From positions 95,234-159,233 of the forward strand of contig NZ_JARPVX010000003.1 in the NCBI RefSeq assembly GCF_033947565.1: DNA of 64,000 nucleotides. Reading direction: 5' to 3'. Position 1 is the first letter of the stretch. Each line of letters opens with the position of its first letter. The translations under genes and the position numbers were made by a program. Positions 53,979 to 62,760 of the stretch are shown in pieces. A model generated the notes under the pieces. It saw only the letters and a list, made by a program, of their open reading frames with translations, was not told the DNA's origin and did no database searches. This DNA is from Lichenihabitans sp033947565 (lineage in GTDB: Bacteria > Pseudomonadota > Alphaproteobacteria > Rhizobiales > Beijerinckiaceae).

Positions 53979-54087
53979 CCGAGGCCCGCCCCGCCAACCG
54001 GCGGGGCAGCAACGCTCCGGTCGGCGCCTGTCGGGGCCGACCGGCAACCTGCGATCCGCGTTCTCATCCGCTCGGGAAAGGTCTTCA

Positions 54088-55035
54088 GTGCTACGACTGA
54101 TTCTGAGCCGTATCGGCCTCGGACTTCTCACGCTCCTTATCGTCTCGCTGGTCATCTTCGTGCTGACCCAGATCCTGCCCGGGGACGTCGCCTCCGCGGT
54201 GCTGGGACAGAACGCGACGCCCGAGAACCTGGCGGTGTTCCGGCACGAGCTCGGCCTCGATCAGCCGGCCGTGCTTCGTTATCTGGGCTGGCTGAAGGGT
54301 GTGCTGCACGGCGACTTCGGCGTGGCCTTGACCAACCGGCGCGATATCGTCGGCGAGTTGTGGCCGCGCTTCAAGAACACGCTGTTTTTGGCCAGTTATG
54401 CGGCCCTGCTGGCGCTGCCGATCGCGGTCGGTTTCGGCATCCTGGCGGCGGTTCGGGAAGGCCGGTTGACGGACCGGATCGCCAATATCGCGGCGCTGGT
54501 CGCGATCTCTGCGCCCGAGTTCTTCGTCGGCTACCTGCTGATCCTCAACCTCGCGGTCAACCACGACTGGTTCCCGTCCCTCGCCACCGTATCGTCCGAC
54601 ACACCCTTCGGCGAACGGGTGTGGACCGTGACGCTGCCGGCCGTCACCATGACGTTTCTGGTCACCGCCCACATGTTGCGCATGACGCGCAACTCGGTTT
54701 TGTCGACCATGTCGACCCCCTATGTGGAAATGGCCTTCCTGAAAGGGCTGACGCGCGGCCGCGTCGTGACGCGGCATGCCTTGCCGAACGCGGCGGCACC
54801 GATCATTTCGGTGATCGCGTTGAACCTCGCCTATCTGGTGGTGGGCGTCGTGGTGGTCGAGAACGTCTTCACCTATCCCGGCATCGGCCAATACATGATC
54901 GATGCGGTGAACAAGCGCGACGTTCCGGTGATCGAGGCCTGCGGCATGGTCTTCGCGGCCGTGTTCATCACGCTCAACACCTTGGCGGATGTTCTGGCGA
55001 TCCTGCTCAACCCTCGCCTCCGCCACCCCCGCTGA
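54088..55035 (+). CDS. dipeptide-type ABC transporter permease (DppB-like)
   Basis: This 315-residue protein has the DppB start LRLILSRIGLGLLTLLIVSL, ILPGDVASAVLG, LGLDQPAVLRYLGWLKGVLHGDFG and the EAA loop EMAFLKGLTRGRVVTRHALP (about 214-233). It forms the channel with the next gene product. It starts with GTG at 54088 behind GGGAAAGG; the frame is open to 53848, but that part lies over the previous gene. Confidence 0.92.
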   Translation: MLRLILSRIGLGLLTLLIVSLVIFVLTQILPGDVASAVLGQNATPENLAVFRHELGLDQPAVLRYLGWLKGVLHGDFGVALTNRRDIVGELWPRFKNTLFLASYAALLALPIAVGFGILAAVREGRLTDRIANIAALVAISAPEFFVGYLLILNLAVNHDWFPSLATVSSDTPFGERVWTVTLPAVTMTFLVTAHMLRMTRNSVLSTMSTPYVEMAFLKGLTRGRVVTRHALPNAAAPIISVIALNLAYLVVGVVVVENVFTYPGIGQYMIDAVNKRDVPVIEACGMVFAAVFITLNTLADVLAILLNPRLRHPR

Positions 55036-55048
55036 GAGGCTCCAGACC

Positions 55049-55882
55049 ATGACGCTTTTCGGCCATAAGGCGCCGCCCACCGCCATCCTGGGCCTCCTCA
55101 TCATCCTGCTGAACCTCGCCGTGGCGGTGGCAGGGCCTTGGCTGGCGCCTTATGGCGAAACCCAGATCGTAGGCGGTGGCTGGGACCCGTCTTCCGGGGC
55201 CAGTTGGTTCGGCACCGATCAGATCGGTCGCGATATGCTGACGCGCCTCATCTACGGCGCCCGCATGACCATCGGCATCGCCTTCGTGACCACGATCCTG
55301 TCCTTCGCGATCGGCATCGCGAGCGGCTTGATCGCGGCGGCGCTCGGGCGCTGGGTCGACATCGTGATCTCCCGGCTGGTCGATGTGGTGTTGTCGATCC
55401 CGCTGCTGATCTGGGCCTTGATGATCCTCAACGTTCTAGGCCAGTCGCTCACCTCGCTCGTGCTGACCATTGCGTTCCTGGATTCGACGCGGGTGTTCCG
55501 TCTCGCCCGGGCGCTCGGAATCAGCATCGTGGCGCTCGACTTCGTCGAAGTGGCGCGGCTGCGTGGCGAAGGGCTGTGGTGGGTCATCACCCGTGAAGTG
55601 CTGCCGAATTGCGCCGCGCCCCTGATGAGCGAGTTTGGCCTGCGGTTCTGCTTCAACTTCCTGTTCATCGCCGCGCTGAGCTTCCTCGGGCTCGGCGTGC
55701 CCCTGCCCTATGCGGATTGGGGCGGCATGGTGAAGGACAACGTCGGTGGCATCTCGTTCGGCTTGCCGGCCGCGCTGTTCCCCGCAGGCGCCATTGCGCT
55801 CCTGACGGTGGGCATCAACCTCGTGGTGGACTGGTTCCTGTCGGTCGATGCGCGGCCGTCCGGTGCCCAGGCCGAGATGTAG
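55049..55882 (+). CDS. dipeptide-type ABC transporter permease (DppC-like)
   Basis: This 277-residue protein has an N-terminal helix, the DppC block WFGTDQIGRDMLTRLIYGAR (about 51-70) and the EAA loop FVEVARLRGEGLWWVITREV (about 168-187). It is the second channel subunit. It begins 13 bp after the DppB gene and ends 9 bp before the ATPase gene, so the operon is tight. Confidence 0.92.
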   Translation: MTLFGHKAPPTAILGLLIILLNLAVAVAGPWLAPYGETQIVGGGWDPSSGASWFGTDQIGRDMLTRLIYGARMTIGIAFVTTILSFAIGIASGLIAAALGRWVDIVISRLVDVVLSIPLLIWALMILNVLGQSLTSLVLTIAFLDSTRVFRLARALGISIVALDFVEVARLRGEGLWWVITREVLPNCAAPLMSEFGLRFCFNFLFIAALSFLGLGVPLPYADWGGMVKDNVGGISFGLPAALFPAGAIALLTVGINLVVDWFLSVDARPSGAQAEM

Positions 55883-55891
55883 GAGAGGGCG

Positions 55892-57697
55892 ATGTCGGAC
55901 ACCATCCTCGAGCTCGACCACCTCAGGGTCGAAACCATCCAAGGCCGCGTGCTGGTCGACGACGTCGACATCAAGCTGCGGCGCGGCGAGATCCTCGGCC
56001 TAATCGGCGAGTCCGGCGCCGGCAAGTCGACCATCGGCCTCGCCTCAATGGCTTATGCGCGGGCCGGCATGCGGATCACCGGCGGTGACATCAAGCTGGA
56101 TGGCACTGAGCTTCGGGCCTCCACGGCCTCCTATCGACGCGACCGTCGCGGCAAGAGCATCGCCTATATCGCCCAAAGCGCTGCCGCCTCGTTCAATCCC
56201 TCCATGACCCTGATGGATCAGGTCTGCGAGGCGCCGGTCATCCACAAGGTCATGTCGCGCACGCAGGCGGAGATCTACGCACGAGAGCTGTTCCGCAAGT
56301 TGCAGCTGCCGAACCCGGACACGATCGGCGACCGCTATCCGCATCAGGTCTCGGGGGGTCAATTGCAGCGTGTCATGGCCGCGATGGCGATGAGCTGCCG
56401 GCCCGACGTGATCGTGCTCGACGAACCCACCACTGCACTCGACGTCACGACCCAGATCGAGGTTCTGTCGCTGTTGCGCGACCTGATCCGCGATTTCGGC
56501 ACAGCCGGCCTCTACATCACGCACGACCTCGCGGTGGTGGCCCAGATCGCCCATCGGGTGATGGTGCTGCGGCACGGCAAGATGATCGAACTCGGCGATA
56601 CACGGCAGATCCTCGAGCAGCCGAAAACCGACTACGCCCGTGCGCTCGTCAACGAGCGGCGCGAAGCCGAGCATCTGGCCCTGACGGCCCCCGACAAGGT
56701 CGCGCATCCCGTCCTGCGATTGACCGACATCACGGCCGGCTATGGCGACCGGGCGATCGTGAAGAACATCTCGCTCGACCTCGCGAAGGGCGAGACGCTC
56801 GCCATCGTGGGGGAATCGGGTTCCGGCAAGAGCACGGTGGCCCGCATCATCACCGGGCTGCTGCCGCACTGGAAGGGTGAGATCGAACTGGCTGGCGCGG
56901 TTCTGCCGCCTGCCCTGAAGGATCGTTCGGACGACGTGCTGCGCCGGATGCAGATGGTGCATCAGATGCCCGACGTGGCGTTGAACCCGCGCCACACGCT
57001 GGAACAGATCATCGGCCGGCCGGTGTCGCTGTTCTTCAATTCGAACCGCAAGGACGTGCGGGCCCGGGTGCTGGAACTGCTGAGGCTCGTCGGCCTGCCG
57101 ACCGAATTCGCCGAGCGTCGCCCCGGGCAGTTGTCGGGCGGCCAGAAGCAGCGCGTCTGCATTGCCCGGGCGCTTGCGGCCAATCCCGACGTGATCCTTT
57201 GCGACGAACCCACGTCGGCCCTCGACCCGCTGGTGGCCGAAGGCGTGCTGAAACTGCTGAAGACCCTGCAGGACGAACTCGGGCTCGCTTACGTCTTCAT
57301 CACGCACGACCTCGGCACGGTGAAGCGCATCGCCCACCGCACGGCGGTGATGTTCCAGGGCGAGCTCATCGCCCAAGGCCCGACGGCGGAAATCTTTGCG
57401 CCGCCCTTCCACCCCTACACGGAAAAGCTCATCACCTCGGTGCCCGAGATGCACACGACTTGGCTCGACGAGATCCTGGCCCGCCGCTCCGGCCAGATCC
57501 TCGCGCCCACGTCGATCGCGGCCGACGAGGCTATGGCGCATGAAGAAGCGCGGCGCATCGTGGCCGACCCGACAAAACAGGGCAGCGCCGAGTGGCTCGC
57601 GGCTGCCCAAACGCTGCAGGGGAAACCCGGCCTTGCGCCGGACCTCGCTGGCCTCGAAGCGCAGCTCGACCGGGTGCGCGGCATGTCGGAACTCTAA
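55892..57697 (+). CDS. fused double ATPase of dipeptide-type ABC transporter (DppD-DppF)
   Basis: This 601-residue protein joins two ABC domains. The first has Walker A GESGAGKST (about 40), signature VSGGQLQRVMAAMAMS (about 154) and VIVLDEPTTALDVTTQIEVL. The second has Walker A GESGSGKST (about 308), LSGGQKQRVCIARAL and VILCDEPTSALDPL. The usual two genes are merged, and the Cys-rich Fe-S tail of DppD/DppF is not visible. It powers the permeases upstream. AGGAGAGGGCG precedes the ATG. Confidence 0.93.
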   Translation: MSDTILELDHLRVETIQGRVLVDDVDIKLRRGEILGLIGESGAGKSTIGLASMAYARAGMRITGGDIKLDGTELRASTASYRRDRRGKSIAYIAQSAAASFNPSMTLMDQVCEAPVIHKVMSRTQAEIYARELFRKLQLPNPDTIGDRYPHQVSGGQLQRVMAAMAMSCRPDVIVLDEPTTALDVTTQIEVLSLLRDLIRDFGTAGLYITHDLAVVAQIAHRVMVLRHGKMIELGDTRQILEQPKTDYARALVNERREAEHLALTAPDKVAHPVLRLTDITAGYGDRAIVKNISLDLAKGETLAIVGESGSGKSTVARIITGLLPHWKGEIELAGAVLPPALKDRSDDVLRRMQMVHQMPDVALNPRHTLEQIIGRPVSLFFNSNRKDVRARVLELLRLVGLPTEFAERRPGQLSGGQKQRVCIARALAANPDVILCDEPTSALDPLVAEGVLKLLKTLQDELGLAYVFITHDLGTVKRIAHRTAVMFQGELIAQGPTAEIFAPPFHPYTEKLITSVPEMHTTWLDEILARRSGQILAPTSIAADEAMAHEEARRIVADPTKQGSAEWLAAAQTLQGKPGLAPDLAGLEAQLDRVRGMSEL

Positions 57698-57713
57698 CCG
57701 CCGGCGCTGCCGC

Positions 57714-58175
57714 TCAATCGGCGGCGGTGCGATACGGGTGGCTCGAGCCCAAGGGATCATGCAGGAAGGCCGAAGCATCGCCCGCATGCAGCCCGAAGGC
57801 CAGCAGCAGGAAGCCGCCTGCGAGCGAGAAGTTCTTCAGAAAATCCCAGAACAGGCCGCGACCCTTGCTGTCGCCCGACGCCCAGAAGTCGCCCGGCTTC
57901 CACCATTGCTTCCACAACAAGGCCGTCACGCCGCAATAACCCGCCATCACAAAGGCCGCGAGCCGGTCGGCAGTGCCGGTCAGGATGCCGATCGGCATCA
58001 GGATCTCCACGCCAAGACCGATGCAGATCAATGCCACCGCCACCGCATGTGACGGAACCATCTCTCTGGCTTGGCCGACCGCGCCCTTGAAATTGAGGAT
58101 CTTGTCGAGGGCACTGAACGGGAAGAATAACACCACCAGCAGGTAGCGGACCGCGAGGGCGACCAGAATGCTCAT
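57714..58175 (-). CDS. DoxX-family membrane protein
   Basis: This 153-residue protein has four hydrophobic segments, beginning ILVALAVRYLLVVLFFPFSA, with the DoxX-like ALDKILNFKGAVGQAREMV after the first and IGLGVEILMPIGILTG in the second. The biochemical role is unclear; DoxX proteins are often linked to quinone or thiol redox. The ATG at 58175 is overlapped by the stop of a four-codon ATG reading frame (58186-58172, minus strand) that begins just after GAGGGAGC, an odd arrangement. It is convergent with the ABC ATPase gene. Confidence 0.82.
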   Translation of the reverse strand: MSILVALAVRYLLVVLFFPFSALDKILNFKGAVGQAREMVPSHAVAVALICIGLGVEILMPIGILTGTADRLAAFVMAGYCGVTALLWKQWWKPGDFWASGDSKGRGLFWDFLKNFSLAGGFLLLAFGLHAGDASAFLHDPLGSSHPYRTAAD

Positions 58176-58334
58176 GCGATGCTCATGCTCCCTCGATGGT
58201 CGGGCCTGCCGTCATGGTCGGACCCTGATGTGGCGGGTGCCCGACCGTGCGAGCTCGGTCAGGCGTTCCCGCTGGCTTGAGCCGCACCCGTGTGGGCCGA
58301 CAACCCGCGCCCGACTCCGGAATGGCGGGCCGGC

Positions 58335-59333
58335 TTATACGCCGAGTCGTTTGGCCAAGCGATGCAGCCCGTATAAACCCGCCGCGATCGCCAAGCCAGC
58401 AAAGGCGGCGTCGCGATGCCGGTCGGTAAAGATTTCCCAGTCGCCGTTCTTCGCTTCCGCGTCGAACCGGCCGTGTGCCCCGTAAGGTCCGGGCACCGGC
58501 TCGAACAGGTTCGAAGGCGCGTCGGCCGGCAGCGCCTGTTGCGACATCTGGCTGTCATAGCCGTAGCGGGCCAGATACCGGTCGATCAGCCCCGGCGCGA
58601 TCCGGTTCGCCACGATGGCCTTCACGGTCGGAAAGCCGAGCCACACTTCGCGGCGCCGATGCGTAGCGGCGAACAAAATGGCGCGCGCCGGCACCTCGGG
58701 CTCGTAGATGGGCGGCACGGGCTTCGATCGACGGCCCATCTTGTTGAGAGCCCAATCGAATTGCGGCGTGTTGACGGCCGGCAGGTCGACGGTGGTGAGG
58801 TGAACGTCGAGGCCGTCGTGGATGATCTCAGAGCGCAGCGAATCCGTAAAGCCACGAATGGCCGCCTTGGCGCCGCAATAGATCGCCTGCAGCGGCACCG
58901 ACCGATAGGCCAGGGCGGAGCCGACATTCACGATGGTGCCGCGATTGCGCTCGCGCATGCGCCGGAGTGCCGCCATCATCCCATGCACCTGGCCGAGGTA
59001 GGTGACCTCGGTGCCGCGCCGCACCTCGGCGGCCGTCAAGCGCGACACAGGCGCAAAGACGGTAGCCATGGCGACGTTCACCCACACATCGATCGACCCG
59101 AGCTGGGCTTCCGTCAGGTCGGCAGCCCTCTCCACGGCGTCGGCATCCGCCACATCGGTCGGGATCGGCAGGGCGCGAACGCCGTAACGGCTCCGCAACT
59201 CGCTGGCCGCCCGCTCGAGCCGCTGCGGGTCGCGGGACAACAAGGCGACATCGTAGCCGGCTCGCGCAAATTCTTCCGCCGCAGCCCGGCCGACGCCGGC
59301 CCCCGCGCCCGTCACCACCGCCACCTGTGCCAT
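58335..59333 (-). CDS. short-chain dehydrogenase/reductase with C-terminal extension
   Basis: This 332-residue protein has a Rossmann start VAVVTGAGAGVGRAAAEEFA (TGxxxGxG), VGSALAYRSVPLQAIYCGAKAAI with Ser-Tyr-Lys of the SDR catalytic set (about 140-160). An 80-residue extension ends in a short hydrophobic tail (AAFAGLAIAAGLYGLHRLAK). The expected NAG motif of strand 4 reads VNVAMA here. The extended form with IVNVGSALAYR is common in SDRs of unknown substrate near lipid or membrane metabolism. The ATG at 59333 is the conserved start; the frame extends to 59405. Confidence 0.86.
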   Translation of the reverse strand: MAQVAVVTGAGAGVGRAAAEEFARAGYDVALLSRDPQRLERAASELRSRYGVRALPIPTDVADADAVERAADLTEAQLGSIDVWVNVAMATVFAPVSRLTAAEVRRGTEVTYLGQVHGMMAALRRMRERNRGTIVNVGSALAYRSVPLQAIYCGAKAAIRGFTDSLRSEIIHDGLDVHLTTVDLPAVNTPQFDWALNKMGRRSKPVPPIYEPEVPARAILFAATHRRREVWLGFPTVKAIVANRIAPGLIDRYLARYGYDSQMSQQALPADAPSNLFEPVPGPYGAHGRFDAEAKNGDWEIFTDRHRDAAFAGLAIAAGLYGLHRLAKRLGV

Positions 59334-59637
59334 GTTGCAATCCTTTTGGCGCCGCAGGGCGCCTCGCAGGGTGCAATGCACGGCGGGCGGGTTGGTTCGG
59401 GCCAACAGCCTAGGCCGTGATGCGCTTCAGGTTTCGCTAACCCTGAACGTGAAAATATCGACGGTCCTTCACAACCATTCGTCAACCATCGCGACGTAGG
59501 GAATCGAGCGTGGATGGAAGCGTCCCGCAGGCGAAATCCCCGAGGGGGCTGGTTCACCCTGCGGACGACGGCATCTCGGCCGGGGCGATAGCGTCCGGTC
59601 TTCCCGTGTTCCCGAGCCCTGGCTCCGGAGGAGTACC
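59334..59637. other. intergenic region, 304 bp, between SDR and porin
   Basis: This holds the promoters of both divergent genes. A CAACCAT element occurs twice (near 59470 and 59484), and GGAGGAG lies 6 nt before the porin ATG. No gene or structured RNA is evident. Confidence 0.5.
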
Positions 59638-60435
59638 ATGTTCAAGCGTATCGTCCTGTCCACGACGGCCCTGGTCGCCACGGTCGCGGCCGCATCGGCG
59701 GCCGACCTGCCGATGCGCTCAGCCCCGCCGGCGCCCTATTACGCCGCGCCCGTCTATAGCTGGACCGGCTTTTATGTCGGCGCCAACCTCGGCGGTGCCT
59801 TCGACAACAAGTCCGGTGCCCTGTCGCCGAACGGCTTCTCGGCCCCGCTCGCGACCAGCAGCAGCGATTCCGATAGCGGCTTCATCGGTGGCGGCCAGGC
59901 GGGCTACAACTGGCAGAACGGCACCTTCGTCTACGGCGTCGAAACCGATATCGACTATATCAACCTTGGCGGCAGCGGCTCGACCTCGACCTCTTCGACG
60001 AACTTCAACAGCGCCACGCTGACGACGCGGCGAGAAGACGGCGACGGCTTCCTCGGCACCCTGCGGGGCCGACTCGGCTATGCGGGCTTCGACCGGACGC
60101 TGCTCTATGTCACGGGCGGTCTCGCCTATGGCGACTTCGGCTCGCGCTACACGGGCGCCACCTTCACCAATGCCCAGGGGCTGACTACCGCCACCTATGG
60201 GGTTTCCGGCAACGACGACGTGCGGGTCGGCTGGACCATCGGCGCCGGCCTCGAATATGCCATCACGCCCAACATCAGCGTGAAGGGAGAATACCTTTAT
60301 GCCGACCTCGGTCGCAAGAACTACACGCTGATCGGCACCTCGGCCGGCACGCAGGGCACGAGCTTCAACGCCCATTCGGACGGCTCGACCTCGATCGCCC
60401 GGGTTGGCCTGAACTACAAGTTCACCAGCTACTGA
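59638..60435 (+). CDS. outer-membrane beta-barrel protein (Omp25/Omp31-like)
   Basis: This 265-residue protein has a signal peptide (residues 1-21, ATVAAASA then ADLP), the family start APVYSWTGFYVGANLGGAFD, alternating barrel strands (GFIGGGQAGYNWQNGTFVYG, TLRGRLGYAGFDRTLLYVTG, WTIGAGLEYAITPNISVKGE) and the terminal barrel strand IARVGLNYKFTSY ending in an aromatic residue, the outer-membrane sorting signal. Brucella Omp25/Omp31 relatives are abundant structural surface proteins. It has its own promoter region and is followed by a strong terminator. Confidence 0.92.
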   Translation: MFKRIVLSTTALVATVAAASAADLPMRSAPPAPYYAAPVYSWTGFYVGANLGGAFDNKSGALSPNGFSAPLATSSSDSDSGFIGGGQAGYNWQNGTFVYGVETDIDYINLGGSGSTSTSSTNFNSATLTTRREDGDGFLGTLRGRLGYAGFDRTLLYVTGGLAYGDFGSRYTGATFTNAQGLTTATYGVSGNDDVRVGWTIGAGLEYAITPNISVKGEYLYADLGRKNYTLIGTSAGTQGTSFNAHSDGSTSIARVGLNYKFTSY

Positions 60436-60473
60436 TACGCCCCTAGCGTCTCGGCGCTGAAGCTGGCCGGTCG

Positions 60474-60504
60474 AAAAAGCCACCGCGGTTCGCGGTGGCT
60501 TTTT
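60474..60504. terminator. intrinsic terminator after porin gene
   Basis: AAAAA-GCCACCGCG-GTT-CGCGGTGGC-TTTTT is a 9-bp stem, 3-nt loop, with flanking A and T runs. It works for the porin and also for the convergent LysR gene. Confidence 0.92.
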
Positions 60505-60533
60505 CGCGTCCGGCTCCGGGATTGAGCGGCGGG

Positions 60534-61493
60534 TTAAGCCGCTGACGAGCGTGCATCGAGATGCTGGTGCAGCGCCTTGACCACGGTGGTGACGGCCGGC
60601 GGCACAGGTCTCTGAGTCGGCAGGATCAGGCCATAGCCGCTGAGCGTCAGGTCGAAGCGCGTCGGGATGACGACCACCTGGCCGAAACTGGCCTGCTGCA
60701 ACGCGACGGGTTCCGAGATGATCGTCATGGCGTCGGTGCGGGCCAGATAGGCCAGGGTCATCAACAGCGAGTCGGTGTTGACGATATGCTCGGGCGGCCC
60801 GAGGCCGGCCTCCCAGAACAGCGCATCGACGCGCTGCCGCAAGGTCGAGCCGCGCGCCTGCAGGATCCAGGTCTGCCGTCGAAGTTCCGCGACGCTCGGA
60901 GGCGGACGCGTGGCCAGCGGATGCCCGACCCGGGCCACCAGGGCCAGCGATTCCCGATCGATCTCGCGATACGAGAACAAGCTGCGATCGACATGCGCGA
61001 GCGGCCGCCCGACCATCAGGTCGAGGTGGCCGTTGAACAATTGATCGAGCAGGCGGCCGCTCGATCCGGTGCGGACCTCGATGTCGATGCGGGGATGGCT
61101 GTCCTGTAGCGCCGCCACCACGTCGGCCAGCAGCAACGCGATGGGGGCATCGATGGAGCCGATCGCGACGCGGCCATGCCGGCCATCCTGCATGGCGTTG
61201 AACTCGTCGCGCGCCCCGTCGAGCTCGGACACCACGACCGAGGCCCGTCGCATGAGGATCTCGCCATAAAGGTTGGGCACCAGCCCACGCCCGACGCGGT
61301 CGAACAACGGTTGTTTCATCGCCGTTTCGAGGTCGATCAGCAGCTTCGAGGCTGCGGGCTGCGACAGCCCCAGGCTTTCTGCGGCCCGGTTCAAAGCGCC
61401 CTGCTCACCCAAGGCGACCAGCAGTTGCATGTGGCGCAGCTTCAAGCGCGTTTGCAAAACCCAATTGGGTGGCAGGTGTCGGGATCGATCCAT
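60534..61493 (-). CDS. LysR-family transcriptional regulator
   Basis: This 319-residue protein has the LysR helix-turn-helix (RHMQLLVALGEQGALNRAAE, then LGLSQPAASKLLIDLE, about 21-57). An effector domain follows with GRVAIGSIDAPIALLL and DLMVGRPLAHVDRSLFSYRE. The ATG at 61493 is used in place of the TTG one codon earlier. It is divergent from the TIM-barrel isomerase and kinase genes and probably controls them in response to a sugar or acid; the effector is unknown. The 273-bp divergent gap should hold its binding site. Confidence 0.9.
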   Translation of the reverse strand: MDRSRHLPPNWVLQTRLKLRHMQLLVALGEQGALNRAAESLGLSQPAASKLLIDLETAMKQPLFDRVGRGLVPNLYGEILMRRASVVVSELDGARDEFNAMQDGRHGRVAIGSIDAPIALLLADVVAALQDSHPRIDIEVRTGSSGRLLDQLFNGHLDLMVGRPLAHVDRSLFSYREIDRESLALVARVGHPLATRPPPSVAELRRQTWILQARGSTLRQRVDALFWEAGLGPPEHIVNTDSLLMTLAYLARTDAMTIISEPVALQQASFGQVVVIPTRFDLTLSGYGLILPTQRPVPPAVTTVVKALHQHLDARSSAA

Positions 61494-61766
61494 CAACCCA
61501 TATTGTTTAAGGTATCGACCGCGCGCAACTATGAATTAGACGCGTATCGATTTGCCACCTACCTTCCACGCCAAGCACCGCGGCGCCGATCTCTGGATCG
61601 GTCGAATGACGGCGCACCGGGAGAGGCAAAGCGTGATCCGCAAGACGGTTATCCTGTTCGACAGGCCAGACCGAGGCCGAGCCGTCCATGCGGCCATCCG
61701 CGTGGCCTCGCCTCTGGCGGCCGCCTCATGCCCTTCCCGCCCCGCCGCAGCACAGAAGGCTAAGCC

Positions 61767-62717
61767 ATGACCGCACTTCGGGATTTCGGGCCGCTTAACC
61801 GCGACAACTGGCCCATCGCCGCCGCGATGATCCAATACACCAACATCCTGCCCGACGGGTCGTCGGTGCAGGACCAGCCCGCCGAGGCGTGGGCCGCCAC
61901 CCTGGCCGACATCACCGATGCCGGCTTCACGGAGCTCGATCCCACCGATTGCTGGCTGCGTGTCGGCGACCTTTCGAACGCCCGCCTGGACGAGTTCAAG
62001 GGCGTGCTGCGCCAGTCGGGGCTGACGGTGCCGGCGGTCTCGACGGCGCGCCGCAGCATCATCGACCCGGAACGCGGGGACGAATACCTCAGCTATTGCC
62101 ATCGCGTCATCGACGCTGCGGCCGCGCTTGGGGCCCGCTCGGTCTGCTTCGGCCTCTTCGGGCCGCTGACCGATGCCCAGAAGAAGGTGCTGTGGTTCTG
62201 GACCGTCGATGGCGTGAAGAACCCCGACGACCCCGCCGTGCGGGCCAAGGCCGTTCAGGGCCTGCGTGAGCTCGGGCGCCACGCCGCCGAGGTCGGCGTC
62301 GATATTGCGCTCGAAATGTACGAGGACACCTATATCGGCACCGCGGAGGGCGCCGTGCGCTTCGTCGAGGAGGTCGATCACCCGTCCGTCGGGCTTAACC
62401 CCGATCTCGGCAACCTGATCCGGCTGCACCGGCCGATCGAGCCCTGGCTGCGCATGGTCGAACTCACCGCACCGTTGACGAAATACTGGCACGTCAAGAA
62501 CTACCTCCGCATGGAAGACCCGGCCAAGGATCTGATCCTCACGTCGCCGGTGCCGCTCGAGACCGGCCTCATCAATTATCGGACCGCCACCGCGCTCGCC
62601 ATCAAGCACGGGTTCCGCGGCGCTTTCGGGTGCGAGCATTACGGCGGCGACGGCCTCAGCGTCAGCGCCACCAACCGGGCCTATCTGCGCCGCATCCTGC
62701 CGAAGCAGCCCGTCTGA
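61767..62717 (+). CDS. TIM-barrel sugar (phosphate) isomerase/epimerase
   Basis: This 316-residue protein has the xylose-isomerase-like barrel: AGFTELDPTDCWLR early, GARSVCFGLFGPL (about 125), VDIALEMYEDTYIGTAEGAV (about 180; Glu likely metal ligand), SVGLNPDLGNLIRLHRPI (Asp metal ligand), YWHVKNYLRMED and FGCEHYGGDGLSVSATNRAY (Glu then His). These acidic residues and His would bind a divalent metal. Its place beside a dihydroxyacetone-kinase-type gene suggests it acts on a short sugar phosphate such as erythrulose phosphate. First gene of an operon divergent from LysR. Confidence 0.82.
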   Translation: MTALRDFGPLNRDNWPIAAAMIQYTNILPDGSSVQDQPAEAWAATLADITDAGFTELDPTDCWLRVGDLSNARLDEFKGVLRQSGLTVPAVSTARRSIIDPERGDEYLSYCHRVIDAAAALGARSVCFGLFGPLTDAQKKVLWFWTVDGVKNPDDPAVRAKAVQGLRELGRHAAEVGVDIALEMYEDTYIGTAEGAVRFVEEVDHPSVGLNPDLGNLIRLHRPIEPWLRMVELTAPLTKYWHVKNYLRMEDPAKDLILTSPVPLETGLINYRTATALAIKHGFRGAFGCEHYGGDGLSVSATNRAYLRRILPKQPV

Positions 62718-62760
62718 CACCCGAAGCCGCCCCCACCCTGCCCACGCGCGCGGATCGAGC

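Noticed and set aside
61552..61770. 72-residue frame upstream of the isomerase gene
   Set aside because: No ribosome site, Arg-rich composition, and it lies in the expected LysR-regulated promoter region.
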